This document shows positions 36,584 through 46,200 of a DNA stretch of 64,000 bases, piece by piece. Every line of letters starts with the position of its first letter. The first letter of the stretch is position 1. The position numbers and the translations under genes were made by a program. Under the pieces are notes generated by a model. It did not search any database, was not told where the DNA came from, and saw nothing but the letters and a program-made list of their open reading frames with translations. This DNA comes from an uncultured Bacteroidales bacterium (GTDB lineage: Bacteria; Bacteroidota; Bacteroidia; Bacteroidales; Paludibacteraceae): the NCBI GenBank assembly GCA_937891975.1, contig CALAUA010000015.1, positions 124,001 through 188,000 on the forward strand, in the 5' to 3' direction.

Positions 36584-36695
36584 TTTGAGCAAATTTTTCA
36601 TACAAAAAGTGCTCAAAATAAGAAAATTTATCTCATTTGAGCACAAACAAGACAACAAAATTGCTCAAAACGAGGAATTTTATCTCGTTTGAGCA
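36584..36695. repeat. five alternating TTTGAGCA/TGCTCAAA sites at exact 26-bp spacing
   Basis: TTTGAGCA at 36584, TGCTCAAA at 36610, TTTGAGCA at 36636, TGCTCAAA at 36662, TTTGAGCA at 36688. Every start is 26 bp from the next and orientation alternates. The inter-site sequences after 36610 and 36662 are similar to each other (AnnAGnAAnTTTATCTCn). It ends 24 bp before the right inverted-repeat arm. Operator array or recombination sites are both possible. Confidence 0.95.
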
Positions 36696-36718
36696 CGAAA
36701 GCGCGCGTTTTTTGTATC

Positions 36719-36801
36719 ACACAACCGACCGCTTCCTCACAGCAGTGGGGAGCGTATGGTGGTGCGATGAAGAGCGACTATCGTGTGATGGGTAATGCAG
36801 A
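36719..36801 (+). repeat. right arm of the 83-bp perfect inverted repeat
   Basis: Identical, in inverse orientation, to 36112-36194. The reading frame through the arm is the same as in gene A. Confidence 0.95.
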
Positions 36802-37090
36802 TGTACTCTCAACTGAGTACAAGGCATACCAAGGCACTGTGTATGAGCCGTTTAATAACACTCCTCCAAGCGAGGGTGGAAGTGGTCCTAGAGGCATCTC
36901 TGGCAGACGCAATGGCAACTCTTGGAGTGGTCCTGGTATGGGTGAAGGCAATGGCGGTGAAGAAGGTGATGACCCTAATCGTGATGAAGGTGAGCCTGTA
37001 GATGGTCCCGTTGGCGAACCCTTTGTGCTGTTGCTGTTTGCGGCAGTGGCGGCACTTTTCGTGGCACGTCGCCAACGCCAAGCAGCATAA
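36719..37090 (+). pseudogene. silent copy B of the small secreted protein, lacking start and signal peptide
   Basis: From the right arm onward the frame TQPTASSQQWGAYGG continues to an intact end PVGEPFVLLLFAAVAALFVA plus RRQRQAA, parallel to gene A. The linker differs: it is longer, Gly- and acid-rich (GEEGDDPNRDEGEPVDG). Upstream of the arm, homology stops; only a TTG (36689) inside the 26-bp site array could start translation and there is no signal peptide or promoter of the usual form. Read as a 5'-truncated silent cassette that could be expressed after inversion of 36112-36801; a decayed duplicate is the alternative. Confidence 0.8.
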
Positions 37091-37171
37091 CCCTAGCTGA
37101 AACACTCGCATGTTTATCAGTTGCTGTTGTGGTTAGCACAATCTTCCAACAGATAAACAACGCACCCAACG

Positions 37172-37208
37172 AATTGACAATCATTGACTCCTTAATTGAC
37201 AATCATTG
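37172..37208. repeat. short direct repeat AATTGACAATCATTG, 22 bp apart
   Basis: Two copies (37172-37186 and 37194-37208) exactly two 11-bp periods apart. They lie in the 289-bp gap between copy B and the BRO gene, which also contains the mini-hairpin GTCGCTCCGCGAC (37227-37239), the boxA-like AGCGATCTTTGA (37244-37255) and the BRO promoter. Confidence 0.85.
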
Positions 37209-37328
37209 TCTTTAAAAAATAACCCCGTCGCTCCGCGACAAAAAGCGATCTTTGAAACACTGTATTTTGTAGAGTATAGCAACGCACTTTGCAAGTTTAT
37301 TTTCTCGAAAATATTTTTGCAAAAATCC

Positions 37329-37359
37329 TTGCGTATATGCATTTTTTTTAGTACCTTTG
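37329..37359 (+). promoter_or_regulatory. promoter of the BRO-N gene
   Basis: TTG (37329-37331), 20 nt ending in a T-tract, TACCTTTG (37352-37359); ATG at 37380. Confidence 0.8.
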
Positions 37360-37379
37360 CACCATAAAACATAATAGCT

Positions 37380-38225
37380 ATGGAGCAAAGTGAAATCAAA
37401 TTATTCGAAGGACAAAACATCCGTTACGTTTGGGATGAACAGAAGGAGCAATACTTCTTCTCTGTGGTAGATGTCATCCAAGTGTTGACCGATAGCCCAC
37501 GCCCTCGCAAGTATTGGAACGCGCTGAAAACCAAGCTGCAAGCAGAAGGAAGTGAAGTGTCCCAAAATATGGGACAGTTGAAATTGCCTGCTCTAGATGG
37601 CAAGATGCGTCTTACCGACGTGGCTACAACGGAGCAGTTGTTGCGCCTCATTCAGTCGGTGCCGAGCAAGAAAGCTGAGCCATTCAAGTTGTGGTTGGCT
37701 GAGGTCGGTCGTCAGCGATTGGAGCAGTTGCAAGACCCCGAGCAGAGTATAGAGCAGGCGATTCGTGATTACCGTCGCTTGGGGTATTCGGAGGCATGGA
37801 TTAACCAGCGTATCAAGACCATTGAGGTACGCAAGGGCTTGACCGATGAATGGAAACGTGGCGGTATGCAGGAGGAGCGCGACTATGCGATTTTAACAGA
37901 CATTATCTCCAAGGCATGGAGTGGAATGACGACTCGCGAGTATAAGCAGCACAAGGGACTGCGCAAAGAGAGTTTGCGCGATAACATGACCAATGTTGAG
38001 CTGATGCTCAATGGTCTTGCGGAGGCGGCTGCTACGGAGTTGAGTCAGCGCGAGAACCCACAAGGTTTTAGCGAGAACGCGCAGATAGCGCAACGCGGTG
38101 GCAATGTAGCCCATGTGGCTCGTGAGCAACTGGAGCATGAGTTGGGAACTACGGTGATTTCTGACAAACGCGCGCTGCATTTCACGACTCCGCCCGATGA
38201 ATTGCCATTGAGCACCGAAGAGTAA
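37380..38225 (+). CDS. BRO-N domain protein (DinD/antirepressor-like)
   Basis: 281 aa. The N-terminal 110 residues form a BRO-N domain: IKLFEGQNIRYVWDEQKEQY, FSVVDVIQVLTDSPRPRKYW, then LTDVATTEQLLRLIQSVPS and AEPFKLWLAEVGRQRLEQ. The rest matches the Bacteroidales DinD-like extension (GYSEAWINQRIKTIEVRKGL, SGMTTREYKQHKGLRKESLR, ENAQIAQRGGNVAHVAREQL). Such proteins occur in phage antirepressors and in stress-inducible stand-alone genes; DNA binding is likely, target unknown. It has its own promoter and terminator and sits between silent copy B and the AAA ATPase. Confidence 0.88.
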   Translation: MEQSEIKLFEGQNIRYVWDEQKEQYFFSVVDVIQVLTDSPRPRKYWNALKTKLQAEGSEVSQNMGQLKLPALDGKMRLTDVATTEQLLRLIQSVPSKKAEPFKLWLAEVGRQRLEQLQDPEQSIEQAIRDYRRLGYSEAWINQRIKTIEVRKGLTDEWKRGGMQEERDYAILTDIISKAWSGMTTREYKQHKGLRKESLRDNMTNVELMLNGLAEAAATELSQRENPQGFSENAQIAQRGGNVAHVAREQLEHELGTTVISDKRALHFTTPPDELPLSTEE

Positions 38226-38258
38226 TTTGATTGCATAGCAATCTAACGGCTATATTCT

Positions 38259-38299
38259 ACAAGTTCTTAGTCTTTACGGATTAGGAACTTGTTTGTTTT
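38259..38299 (+). terminator. terminator of the BRO-N gene
   Basis: ACAAGTTCTTAGTC and GATTAGGAACTTGT pair with two G.U pairs around a TTTACG loop, followed by TTGTTTT. Confidence 0.75.
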
Positions 38300-38330
38300 A
38301 TAACTATGAGCAAACAAAATACAATATAAC

Positions 38331-38395
38331 AACGGCGTTGCCCCTTACTCCCGTAGGGGCTTCATAGGAACTCACCGAAGGGGCAAGGGACTTTG
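38331..38395. repeat. third, short copy of the 11-bp register element
   Basis: Units such as GGCGTTGCCCC, TTACTCCCGTA, GGGGCTTCATA, GGAACTCACCG in 11-bp phase; same order of motifs as the copies at 35.8 and 40.1 kb. The 455-bp gap 38226-38680 otherwise holds the BRO terminator, a boxA-like AGCGATCTTTGA (38460-38471), the direct repeats and the ATPase promoter. Confidence 0.75.
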
Positions 38396-38525
38396 ACCAG
38401 GGATGAATAGAGCAAAAACATAAACGCGGAGCTACTAACGTGAGCGAAGCGAACCTAAGAGCGATCTTTGACATAGTGGAATTACTAAAAATGATTCTGG
38501 CATTTTGATGACACAAAACGCCAAA

Positions 38526-38599
38526 GTCGTTCATAAAAGTGTGTCATTTTATGCAAAAGTCGTTCATGAAAATGCGAAAAATCACAAAAAGTCGTTCAT
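38526..38599 (+). promoter_or_regulatory. three direct repeats GTCGTTCAT upstream of the ATPase promoter
   Basis: GTCGTTCAT with flanking AAAA/ATAAAA at 38526, 38559 and 38591, that is 33 and 32 bp apart, about three helical turns, ending 15 bp before the -33 box. Likely a binding array for a regulator. Confidence 0.8.
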
Positions 38600-38613
38600 A
38601 AAAATGTAAATCA

Positions 38614-38645
38614 TTTGCATATATCATTTATTTTCAGTACCTTTG
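38614..38645 (+). promoter_or_regulatory. promoter of the AAA/DUF4143 ATPase gene
   Basis: TTTG (38614-38617), 20 nt, TACCTTTG (38638-38645). Confidence 0.85.
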
Positions 38646-38680
38646 CGGCGAATTTAAAAACATATCAATAAAACATACAT

Positions 38681-39982
38681 ATGGAACGGCTAATAATTGA
38701 AGAATTGTTGCAATGGAAAACCAGTCCACGACGCAAGCCATTGATACTAAATGGCGCGCGACAAGTTGGCAAGACATGGATTCTAAAGCATTTTGGAGAA
38801 ATGCATTATGACAATGTAGCATATATCAACTGCGATAAGGAGTCGCTGGCTGCCAAATTGTTTGAAGATTATGATGTCAAACGCATCGTTCAAGCATTGG
38901 AAGCGATGACCAACACCCAGATTGTTGCAGGTAAAACACTCATTATCATAGATGAGATTCAGGAGGTTCCACGAGGACTGCATGCCCTAAAGTATTTTGC
39001 TGAAAACGCACCCGAGCAACACATCGCTGTTGCGGGTTCACTGTTGGGACTATTGCTACACCAAGGCGAGAGTTTTCCTGTTGGCAAAGTGAATATGTTG
39101 CAAATGCATCCTATGACTTTTCTGGAATTTCTCAAAGCAATAGGAGAGGATAAGATGTACCAACAGCTCCTGAATAGAGAATGGAGCGTAACGAACACAG
39201 TACACGAAAAGATTGTAAAGCATTTGCGCATGTATCTCTATGTCGGAGGAATGCCAGAGGCGGTACAGGCGTATTGTGACAATGTGCCATTGCGTGAGAT
39301 TCGCAGCATTCACAACGAAATTCTCACGGCATATATCAACGACCTTTCGAAGCATGCCCCTAAAGAGCAGGTGGTTCGTATTACGCAAGTATTCCGATCA
39401 GTTCCAACACAAATAGCTAAAGAAAACAAGAAGTTTGTATTTGGAATGCTCAAAAAAGGCGCAAGAGCCAAGGATTTTGAATTGGCTATCCAATGGTTGA
39501 TGGACGCTGGACTTGTGCATAAAGTCTGTCAGGTTAGCAAACCAGAAGCGCCATTGACCTTTTATGAAGAGGCAGATGCGTTCAAACTGTTCTTGTTGGA
39601 TTGCGGATTATTAGGTGCAATGAATATGACAGATGCCACAGAAGCCATGCTGACAGATAACATCTTTGAGGAGTACAATGGTGCGTTGACAGAACAATTG
39701 GTACTTCAAGAGCTAAAGTGCTTGCCAAACTTGCCTGTGTATTACTATAACAAACCAAATTCGCAACAAGAGATTGATTTTGTGATTGAGATTAAAAATC
39801 GTGCTATTCCTGTAGAAGCCAAAGCAGGAGAGAACTTGCAAGCGAAATCGTTGAAACAATTCATACAGGAGAATAAATCAGAAAAGGCAATCAAGACCTC
39901 TCTCAAACAATACAAAGGCAACGAGATTATAGACAATGTACCTCTATATGCATTGTATTGTTATCTTCAGGAACCACACTGA
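38681..39982 (+). CDS. AAA family ATPase with DUF4143 domain
   Basis: 433 aa. AAA_14 domain with Walker A LNGARQVGKTWILKHF (P-loop at residues 25-32), Walker B TLIIIDEIQEVPRG and sensor segment HIAVAGSLLGLLLHQGESFP. The DUF4143 part (about 190-400) contains INDLSKHAPKEQVVRITQVF and a restriction-endonuclease-like end, QQEIDFVIEIKNRAIPVEAK, with the E-x-D-F-V and E-x-K spacing of a PD-(D/E)xK-like fold. These proteins are common and often multicopy in Bacteroidota; role unknown, sometimes linked to mobile or defence regions. Direct repeats before its promoter suggest tight control. Confidence 0.92.
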   Translation: MERLIIEELLQWKTSPRRKPLILNGARQVGKTWILKHFGEMHYDNVAYINCDKESLAAKLFEDYDVKRIVQALEAMTNTQIVAGKTLIIIDEIQEVPRGLHALKYFAENAPEQHIAVAGSLLGLLLHQGESFPVGKVNMLQMHPMTFLEFLKAIGEDKMYQQLLNREWSVTNTVHEKIVKHLRMYLYVGGMPEAVQAYCDNVPLREIRSIHNEILTAYINDLSKHAPKEQVVRITQVFRSVPTQIAKENKKFVFGMLKKGARAKDFELAIQWLMDAGLVHKVCQVSKPEAPLTFYEEADAFKLFLLDCGLLGAMNMTDATEAMLTDNIFEEYNGALTEQLVLQELKCLPNLPVYYYNKPNSQQEIDFVIEIKNRAIPVEAKAGENLQAKSLKQFIQENKSEKAIKTSLKQYKGNEIIDNVPLYALYCYLQEPH

Positions 39983-40074
39983 GTTGTAAGATAAATTCAT
40001 ACCAACCACTTTCCCAAAAACGGTAATTCCACTAATTGACGGAGTTGCCGTTTTTGTTTAGGTTGGCCCTTGTA

Positions 40075-40209
40075 TTGCCCCTTACATGCCCCTTACTTCC
40101 ATAGGGACTTCATAGGGACTTCGCCGAAGAATCAGTATAGGATAACCAAGGGATGTATAAAGGATATATATAGGATGTCCCGAAGATACCCTGAAGATAC
40201 CCCGAAGAT
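40075..40209. repeat. 11-bp register tract upstream of the giant rightward gene
   Basis: About twelve 11-bp units in unbroken phase: TTACATGCCCC, TTACTTCCATA, GGGACTTCATA, GGGACTTCGCC, then ATAGGATAACC, AAGGGATGTAT, AAAGGATATAT, ATAGGATGTCC, CGAAGATACCC, TGAAGATACCC and so on. It is the inverse of 35.70-35.87 kb but has two fewer units of the GGGACTTCATA type. The remaining 298-bp gap to the giant gene shows no usual promoter. Confidence 0.9.
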
Positions 40210-40280
40210 AGGGCATTTGGTCATTGGCTTGACCTCTGCTCACAAAACAAAATAATAACTAGACTAAAATAACAAAAATC

Positions 40281-43200
40281 ATGAATACAACATTTACAAA
40301 TTACGCCGAGAAGAAGGCGAAACAAATTCTTAATCTATTACAAGGCTATACCAAAGGTATACGAATAACTGCCATCCTCATTCTCCTACTCATGGGAGTT
40401 AGTAATGCGTGGGCGTGGACAGCGCACTTTTCTCTTATGGGCGATCCTGTTGGTAATAATTGGCAGAATGATCGAGATTTCATGATTAACACAAGTACAG
40501 GAACTACGGACGAGTGGTATATCTATGCATATGTAGCAAATAATCAATATTTTGCTTTAAACAATGGAAGTAATCAGTACGGACCTTCAAGCAACGGTCA
40601 GGCTATAAAAAACGGCACAGGTGGAGGTCAGGGCAATTATAATACAAATTCATGGAAATTCACAGGAACTAGTGGAATCATAAAGATTTGCTGTGCGGAA
40701 AGTAATGACCGTGAATGGTATCCATGGGTATGGGTAGAAGAATCCGCACCAACTATCAAATTTAAACATCCATGGAATGGTGGTAGTTGGAGTGAACAAA
40801 CAGCAACAAAACAAAATGACGGGACATATACCTACGATGGTAAATATGGAAATAACAAAGGCTTTAATGCAGGTCCTTCTGGTAAGTACAAATATAACGC
40901 AAGTCAAACAACCGTAGAAGGTTCACCCGCTACAGGAGATATGTGTAGATTTATTTGGAATCCTGTTGGTTATGTACAAGGAGGAGCAGAAACAAAAGCA
41001 TCTGGAACATTTAAAATTGTTAAACTTTGTTCGCTCACCTATGATGGCAATGGAAAAACAGGAGGAACAGTACCTTCTGCTACTAACAACCAACTATATA
41101 ACACATCTATTACATTATCATCCGAAACTTTAACTAAGGCTGGTTATACACATACTGGTTGGAATACCAAAGCAGATGGCACAGGAACCCATTATGACAA
41201 AGGAGCATCCTACACATTAACAGCAGCGAGTACCACTCTCTATGCAGAATGGACATCTACCGCTCCTACCATAACCATTTCTACTGAAAAAACATACTTA
41301 AGAACAGCTTATGATAAATTAATTTTAAAGATTTATTACTCAAATATCCCAGAAGGATATACTTATCGTGTCCATGCAACTCCAGAGGCTTACTTCAATG
41401 GTAATGAGAATGGGGATAATGTTGATCGGGTGAGTATTTCAGGTAATGGAAACACTACTTTTGTATCTAATGGATATCTTGCCCAGAATCAATATACTGT
41501 AGAAGTGATATTATGGAATAATGGTGGTGCAACAGATATAATATCAAATTCCCTTTCCATCACGGTAGAACCTCAATTATCTGTTCAAACACGAGCTCGT
41601 TTTAATAATCAAATAAACACAACTGCCGCAGAGCACCCACAACCAGAATGGGTACATCCTTCGCAGAATGTAGGAGAAACAATTACAGCTAGCGAACCGA
41701 AACCAGGTTATACATTTGCGGGTTGGACTGCTAATGATGATAACCTTATTAAGTTTGATAATCCTAATTCACTTACAACTATTGTTAAATCGAAAGTAAA
41801 TGGTAATAACAATGCAGTGGCTTACGCCAACTATACCCGTGTAGAAACCTATGCCTTTATACAAGGTCGTTTTCGTGTGAATAGTGCATCACGAAATCAG
41901 ATGACATATACTTATGATGATGGTGGTCAATGGAACGAAGGGAGCACTAATATCCAAATGGAATATGATGATACAAACTCACGTTTCTATCTTCACACAT
42001 ATATGAAGCCTAAAGAGCTAACAGAGCCCCATGGTACTAATTGTGGTGAATGTAAGCCTTATTTTTATATTAAAACAAGTACCTCTAGTAGTTCTCTTAC
42101 GAATGCTACACCATATTGGTCTTCATCCAAACAATATATAATAGAAGCGGGAAAAGAGAACAAAAAGGAATTAACGAATTCTTCTAGCAATGTGGTTAAC
42201 AATAACTTACGCTTTAACACTCAAGATGAATCAGGTTATGTAATATTATATTTCGATCAACAATACATCTGGTATGAGTTGGAGCATAGATTAGAATACG
42301 ATGCCAACGGTGGTACAGGTAGTGCACCAAGCAGAACGTATCATCTTAAAGGTTCCACAACTACTACCGCTTCGGACAACATATTCACTCGTGACGGCTA
42401 TGATTTCCAGGGTTGGAACACCAAAGCAGATGGTACGGGCAATCAGTATGAGGCAGAAGCAAACATTACGATAGAGGCAAACACAACTCTCTACGCACAA
42501 TGGGCAAAACCAACATTCACCGTTACACTAGACCCACAGGGTGGTACAGACGGAACTACTTCTGTTGAAGCAACTTATGGAGAAGAAATGCCCGAAGCAA
42601 CGATGCCTCAGCGTGAGGGATTTACTTTTGGCGGATATTTCACAGAGACTAATGGCGGTGGCACTCAGTATTACAATGCTGATGGCTCTAGTACGAAGAA
42701 TTGGGATATCAAAGAACCTAAAACCCTCTACGCCAAATGGATACAACAATATGTGATTGTGGGTAATGGTAAAGGTAGTTGGCTGAATGGTGCTAACTGG
42801 ATAGAAAGTGTGATAGCAGATGATAGCTTTGACGTTACCAAGCAGTCAAGCAATATTATTGATGGTAGTGTTACCTACTCTGCTTGTCCTGCTGGACTGA
42901 AGAACTTCCGCATTGTGCCATGGGGTAAATGGGATACAAATCATGGTAAAGAGCAGCTAACTAGTTGCAATGTACCTTCCTACACCAATGAAGACAATAA
43001 TATTGCGTTCGTAACTGTGGCGGAAGCTGCCATCACAATCGGATTTGATGGCACGAATATTACAGTACAAGTAGATTATGATGCTGAAGATTTAGCCAAT
43101 GTAAAAGCCGAAGTCGTCGCAGACACAAAACGAATGTTCTATTTTGGAGACGAGTTAACAGATCGATCAAGGCAGTATTTATACGTTAATGAACTTGAAA

Positions 43201-46200
43201 ATAGCACAGATAACCACGTTGTTACAGAAACGAAAGGATTACTTTTAGAAGGTGTAGGTGCACAAAAGTGGCTAGCTGTGGCGATACTGCCTCCTAAGAC
43301 ATATAACATTTCTAATGATGCTAACTGGGGAGGTGTTTCTACAGGTGAAGTTGTTCAAGCGGGTGCAATATATGCATGGCACGGCAATCAAGTGATGGTA
43401 AAAACAGCAGGCACCCCGCCGACATTAGGAGATGTAAGCATTAGAGTAGGAAGAGCCAACTCTGGATTAACTGCATCTGCTGGCGGCTCCTCTATCGGAC
43501 AGGCACAAACCATCACCGATTACTACTATAAAAAGGAGGGTGAGAGTACTTGGACTAAGTTTGACCCGAATAACGTAAGTGCTTTGCCAGTAGGTATATA
43601 CAAGGTACACGCGCTCGCACACGATGGCAATATCTACGTGCGCACCGCAGAACCTGCTACTTTGACGATATATGACGATTACACCATCACCTATAAAGAT
43701 CAAGGCGGTAGTGCTTTCACTGGTGCACACGAAGCTGGTTGTCCTGCTATACACCTCTACGGACAGACAACTGAACTGAAATCAGCAACCAAAACTGGTT
43801 ATGAGTTTGGCGGTTGGTTTACAAGTCCAGATTGTACAGGCGAACCTATCACTACACTTGGAGCAACAGATTATACTGCAGACATTACCCTCTACGCTAA
43901 GTGGACTGCCAAGACTTATCCCGTTACCCTTGACCAAACTGGTGCAAAAACACCAGGAACTCCCTCTGTAACTGCTACTTATTATGCTGCAATGCCTCAC
44001 ATAGAAACTCTACCTACTCCAAAAGATGGCTATGCATTTGCAGGATATTACGACCAAAAAGATGGCGCAGGTACACAATATTATGACGCAGAGGGCGCGA
44101 GCGCGCACGTGTGGGATAAGGCAAATGATGGTATTCTCTATGCAAAATGGGAGGCAATCACTTACACCATCACTTATCATCTCAACGGTGGAAGTGGCGC
44201 CGCAAACAGCACTTACACCATCGAATCTGAGGATATTATCTTACCAACCCCTACTAAAGCAGGTCACACCTTTGGCGGTTGGTATGACAACGAAGGTTGT
44301 ACAGGAGAAGCTATTACCAAGATAGCTCAAGGTTCTACTGGCCACAAAGAGTATTGGGCAAAGTGGACAATCAATAGTTATACCATCCTCTTTGGTACAG
44401 AAGATGGCGGAACTGTAAGTGCTACTGTAGGTGGGAATGCAATCAGTAGTGGTACTTCACTTACGTATGGTACACAAGTTCAATTGACTGCCACTCCCGA
44501 ACCTGGGTATTCTTTCAGCGAATGGACAAATGGTAGTGGCAATGAGGTTTCTACATCCAATCCTTATACAGTGACCATAGACGGCAATATCACCCGAAAT
44601 GCTGTCTTTATTGAAGCGACTACCCTGTATCTCAAACCAAACGCTGATTGGCTGAAAGACGGTGCACGCTTCGCTGCGTATGCATTTGATGGAGGAGAGG
44701 CAACTTGGTATGATATGGAAGAAGTGGGATGTTCTGGTATTTATTCATGTGCCATTCCGGGAAGTTATAATAAGGTTATTTTTGGGCGCATGAATCCAAA
44801 CAAAACGGAGAATAATTTTGATAATGAAGTAAGATGGGAACAGACCATTGATTTAAGTATTCCAACAGATGGTACTAATTTATTCACTGTCACAAACAAG
44901 CCAGTAGGAAGCAACTGGAATGGTGAATGGGAATCCGAGCCATTTAATCCTCTAGCATATACTATTACGCTGGAAGGTGAAGGTGGTACGATAGAAATCA
45001 CACATGAAGGTGGTACAGCTACGGAGAATACTACTGTAGCACCCAATACCATCATCACCGTTGCTCTTTACCCTCATAGCGGTTACACGGTAGGTACACC
45101 TAAAATAAAGATTGGTTCCAATGCTGCAGCTAACTTGGTAGTAGGGCAAAAATATACTATTTGCGGACCTACTACGATTACCGCTAATTGGGTTGAAACG
45201 AAATATGCTGTAGCAGTTAATTCAAACAATAATACTTACGGAACGGTAAGTCCAAGCTCTGTACAAGTGGGACAATACACTCCTTCTCAGAAGATTACTG
45301 CTACGCCGAAAGCTGGTTATCGTTTTGTGAATTGGACAGCCACCGAAGGTGTGTCAATCAATTCCCCAATCTTTGAATCCACCACCATCACTGCTTCCCA
45401 AGCAGGTACACTAACCGCCAACTTCGAAAAAGACCCTACCGTTTACCTCAAGCCAAGTGCTGTTTGGAAAAAAGATGGTGCACGTTTTGCAGTGTATTGG
45501 TGGAAGGATACAAAGAACGGTTGGATAGATATGACCACTGTCGGCTGTAACGACGAATATTATACAGCCGAATTGCCTGCAGGAGTTACGAATTTTAAGT
45601 TTGTTAGGTTAAAACCTAGTGGTGGGCATGCTTTTAGCAATGCATGGGATCAGACTATAGATCTTACCTTGCCAACTAACGCCAACAACCTATTTGCAAT
45701 GAAAAAATTGCATCTCAATATAGGAGAATGGAATAAAGATAATCAGAAATGTTATGCGGCACACTTCTACAATTCATCAAATGAAAGTAAGACCATTAAT
45801 TTGACCGAAGGTAATGATCCGATGGTTTATTACTGCGATATACCAACGGATAAACATTATACGAATGTTGTGTTCTATCGTGTGAATCCTAGTAATACTG
45901 GAGAAATATGGCATCAAACAAATGACCTGACTATAGACGGCGATTTCTACACGATTACCTCATTCGGTGGAGATGGTAACAAAGCAGAAGGTACTTGGAC
46001 GTTACAGAGTATAGGTGAATGGTTGGCGTTGCCGTTGCCTACTATCACCTACACTCAACCAGAGAATGGTACGATTATCGTTAAGACCATACGAGGTGTG
46101 GAAATACCTAGCGGAACAAAAGTTCCATGGGATACGCAAGTCCTCGTGTCGGTACAACCGAATACAGGATATTCTGTTGAATATGCTAATATCGATATTG

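Noticed and set aside
36584..36695. CRISPR-like array (34-bp palindromic repeat, 18-bp spacer)
   Set aside because: Only two full units, spacers too short, no cas genes; the strict 26-bp alternation fits protein sites better.
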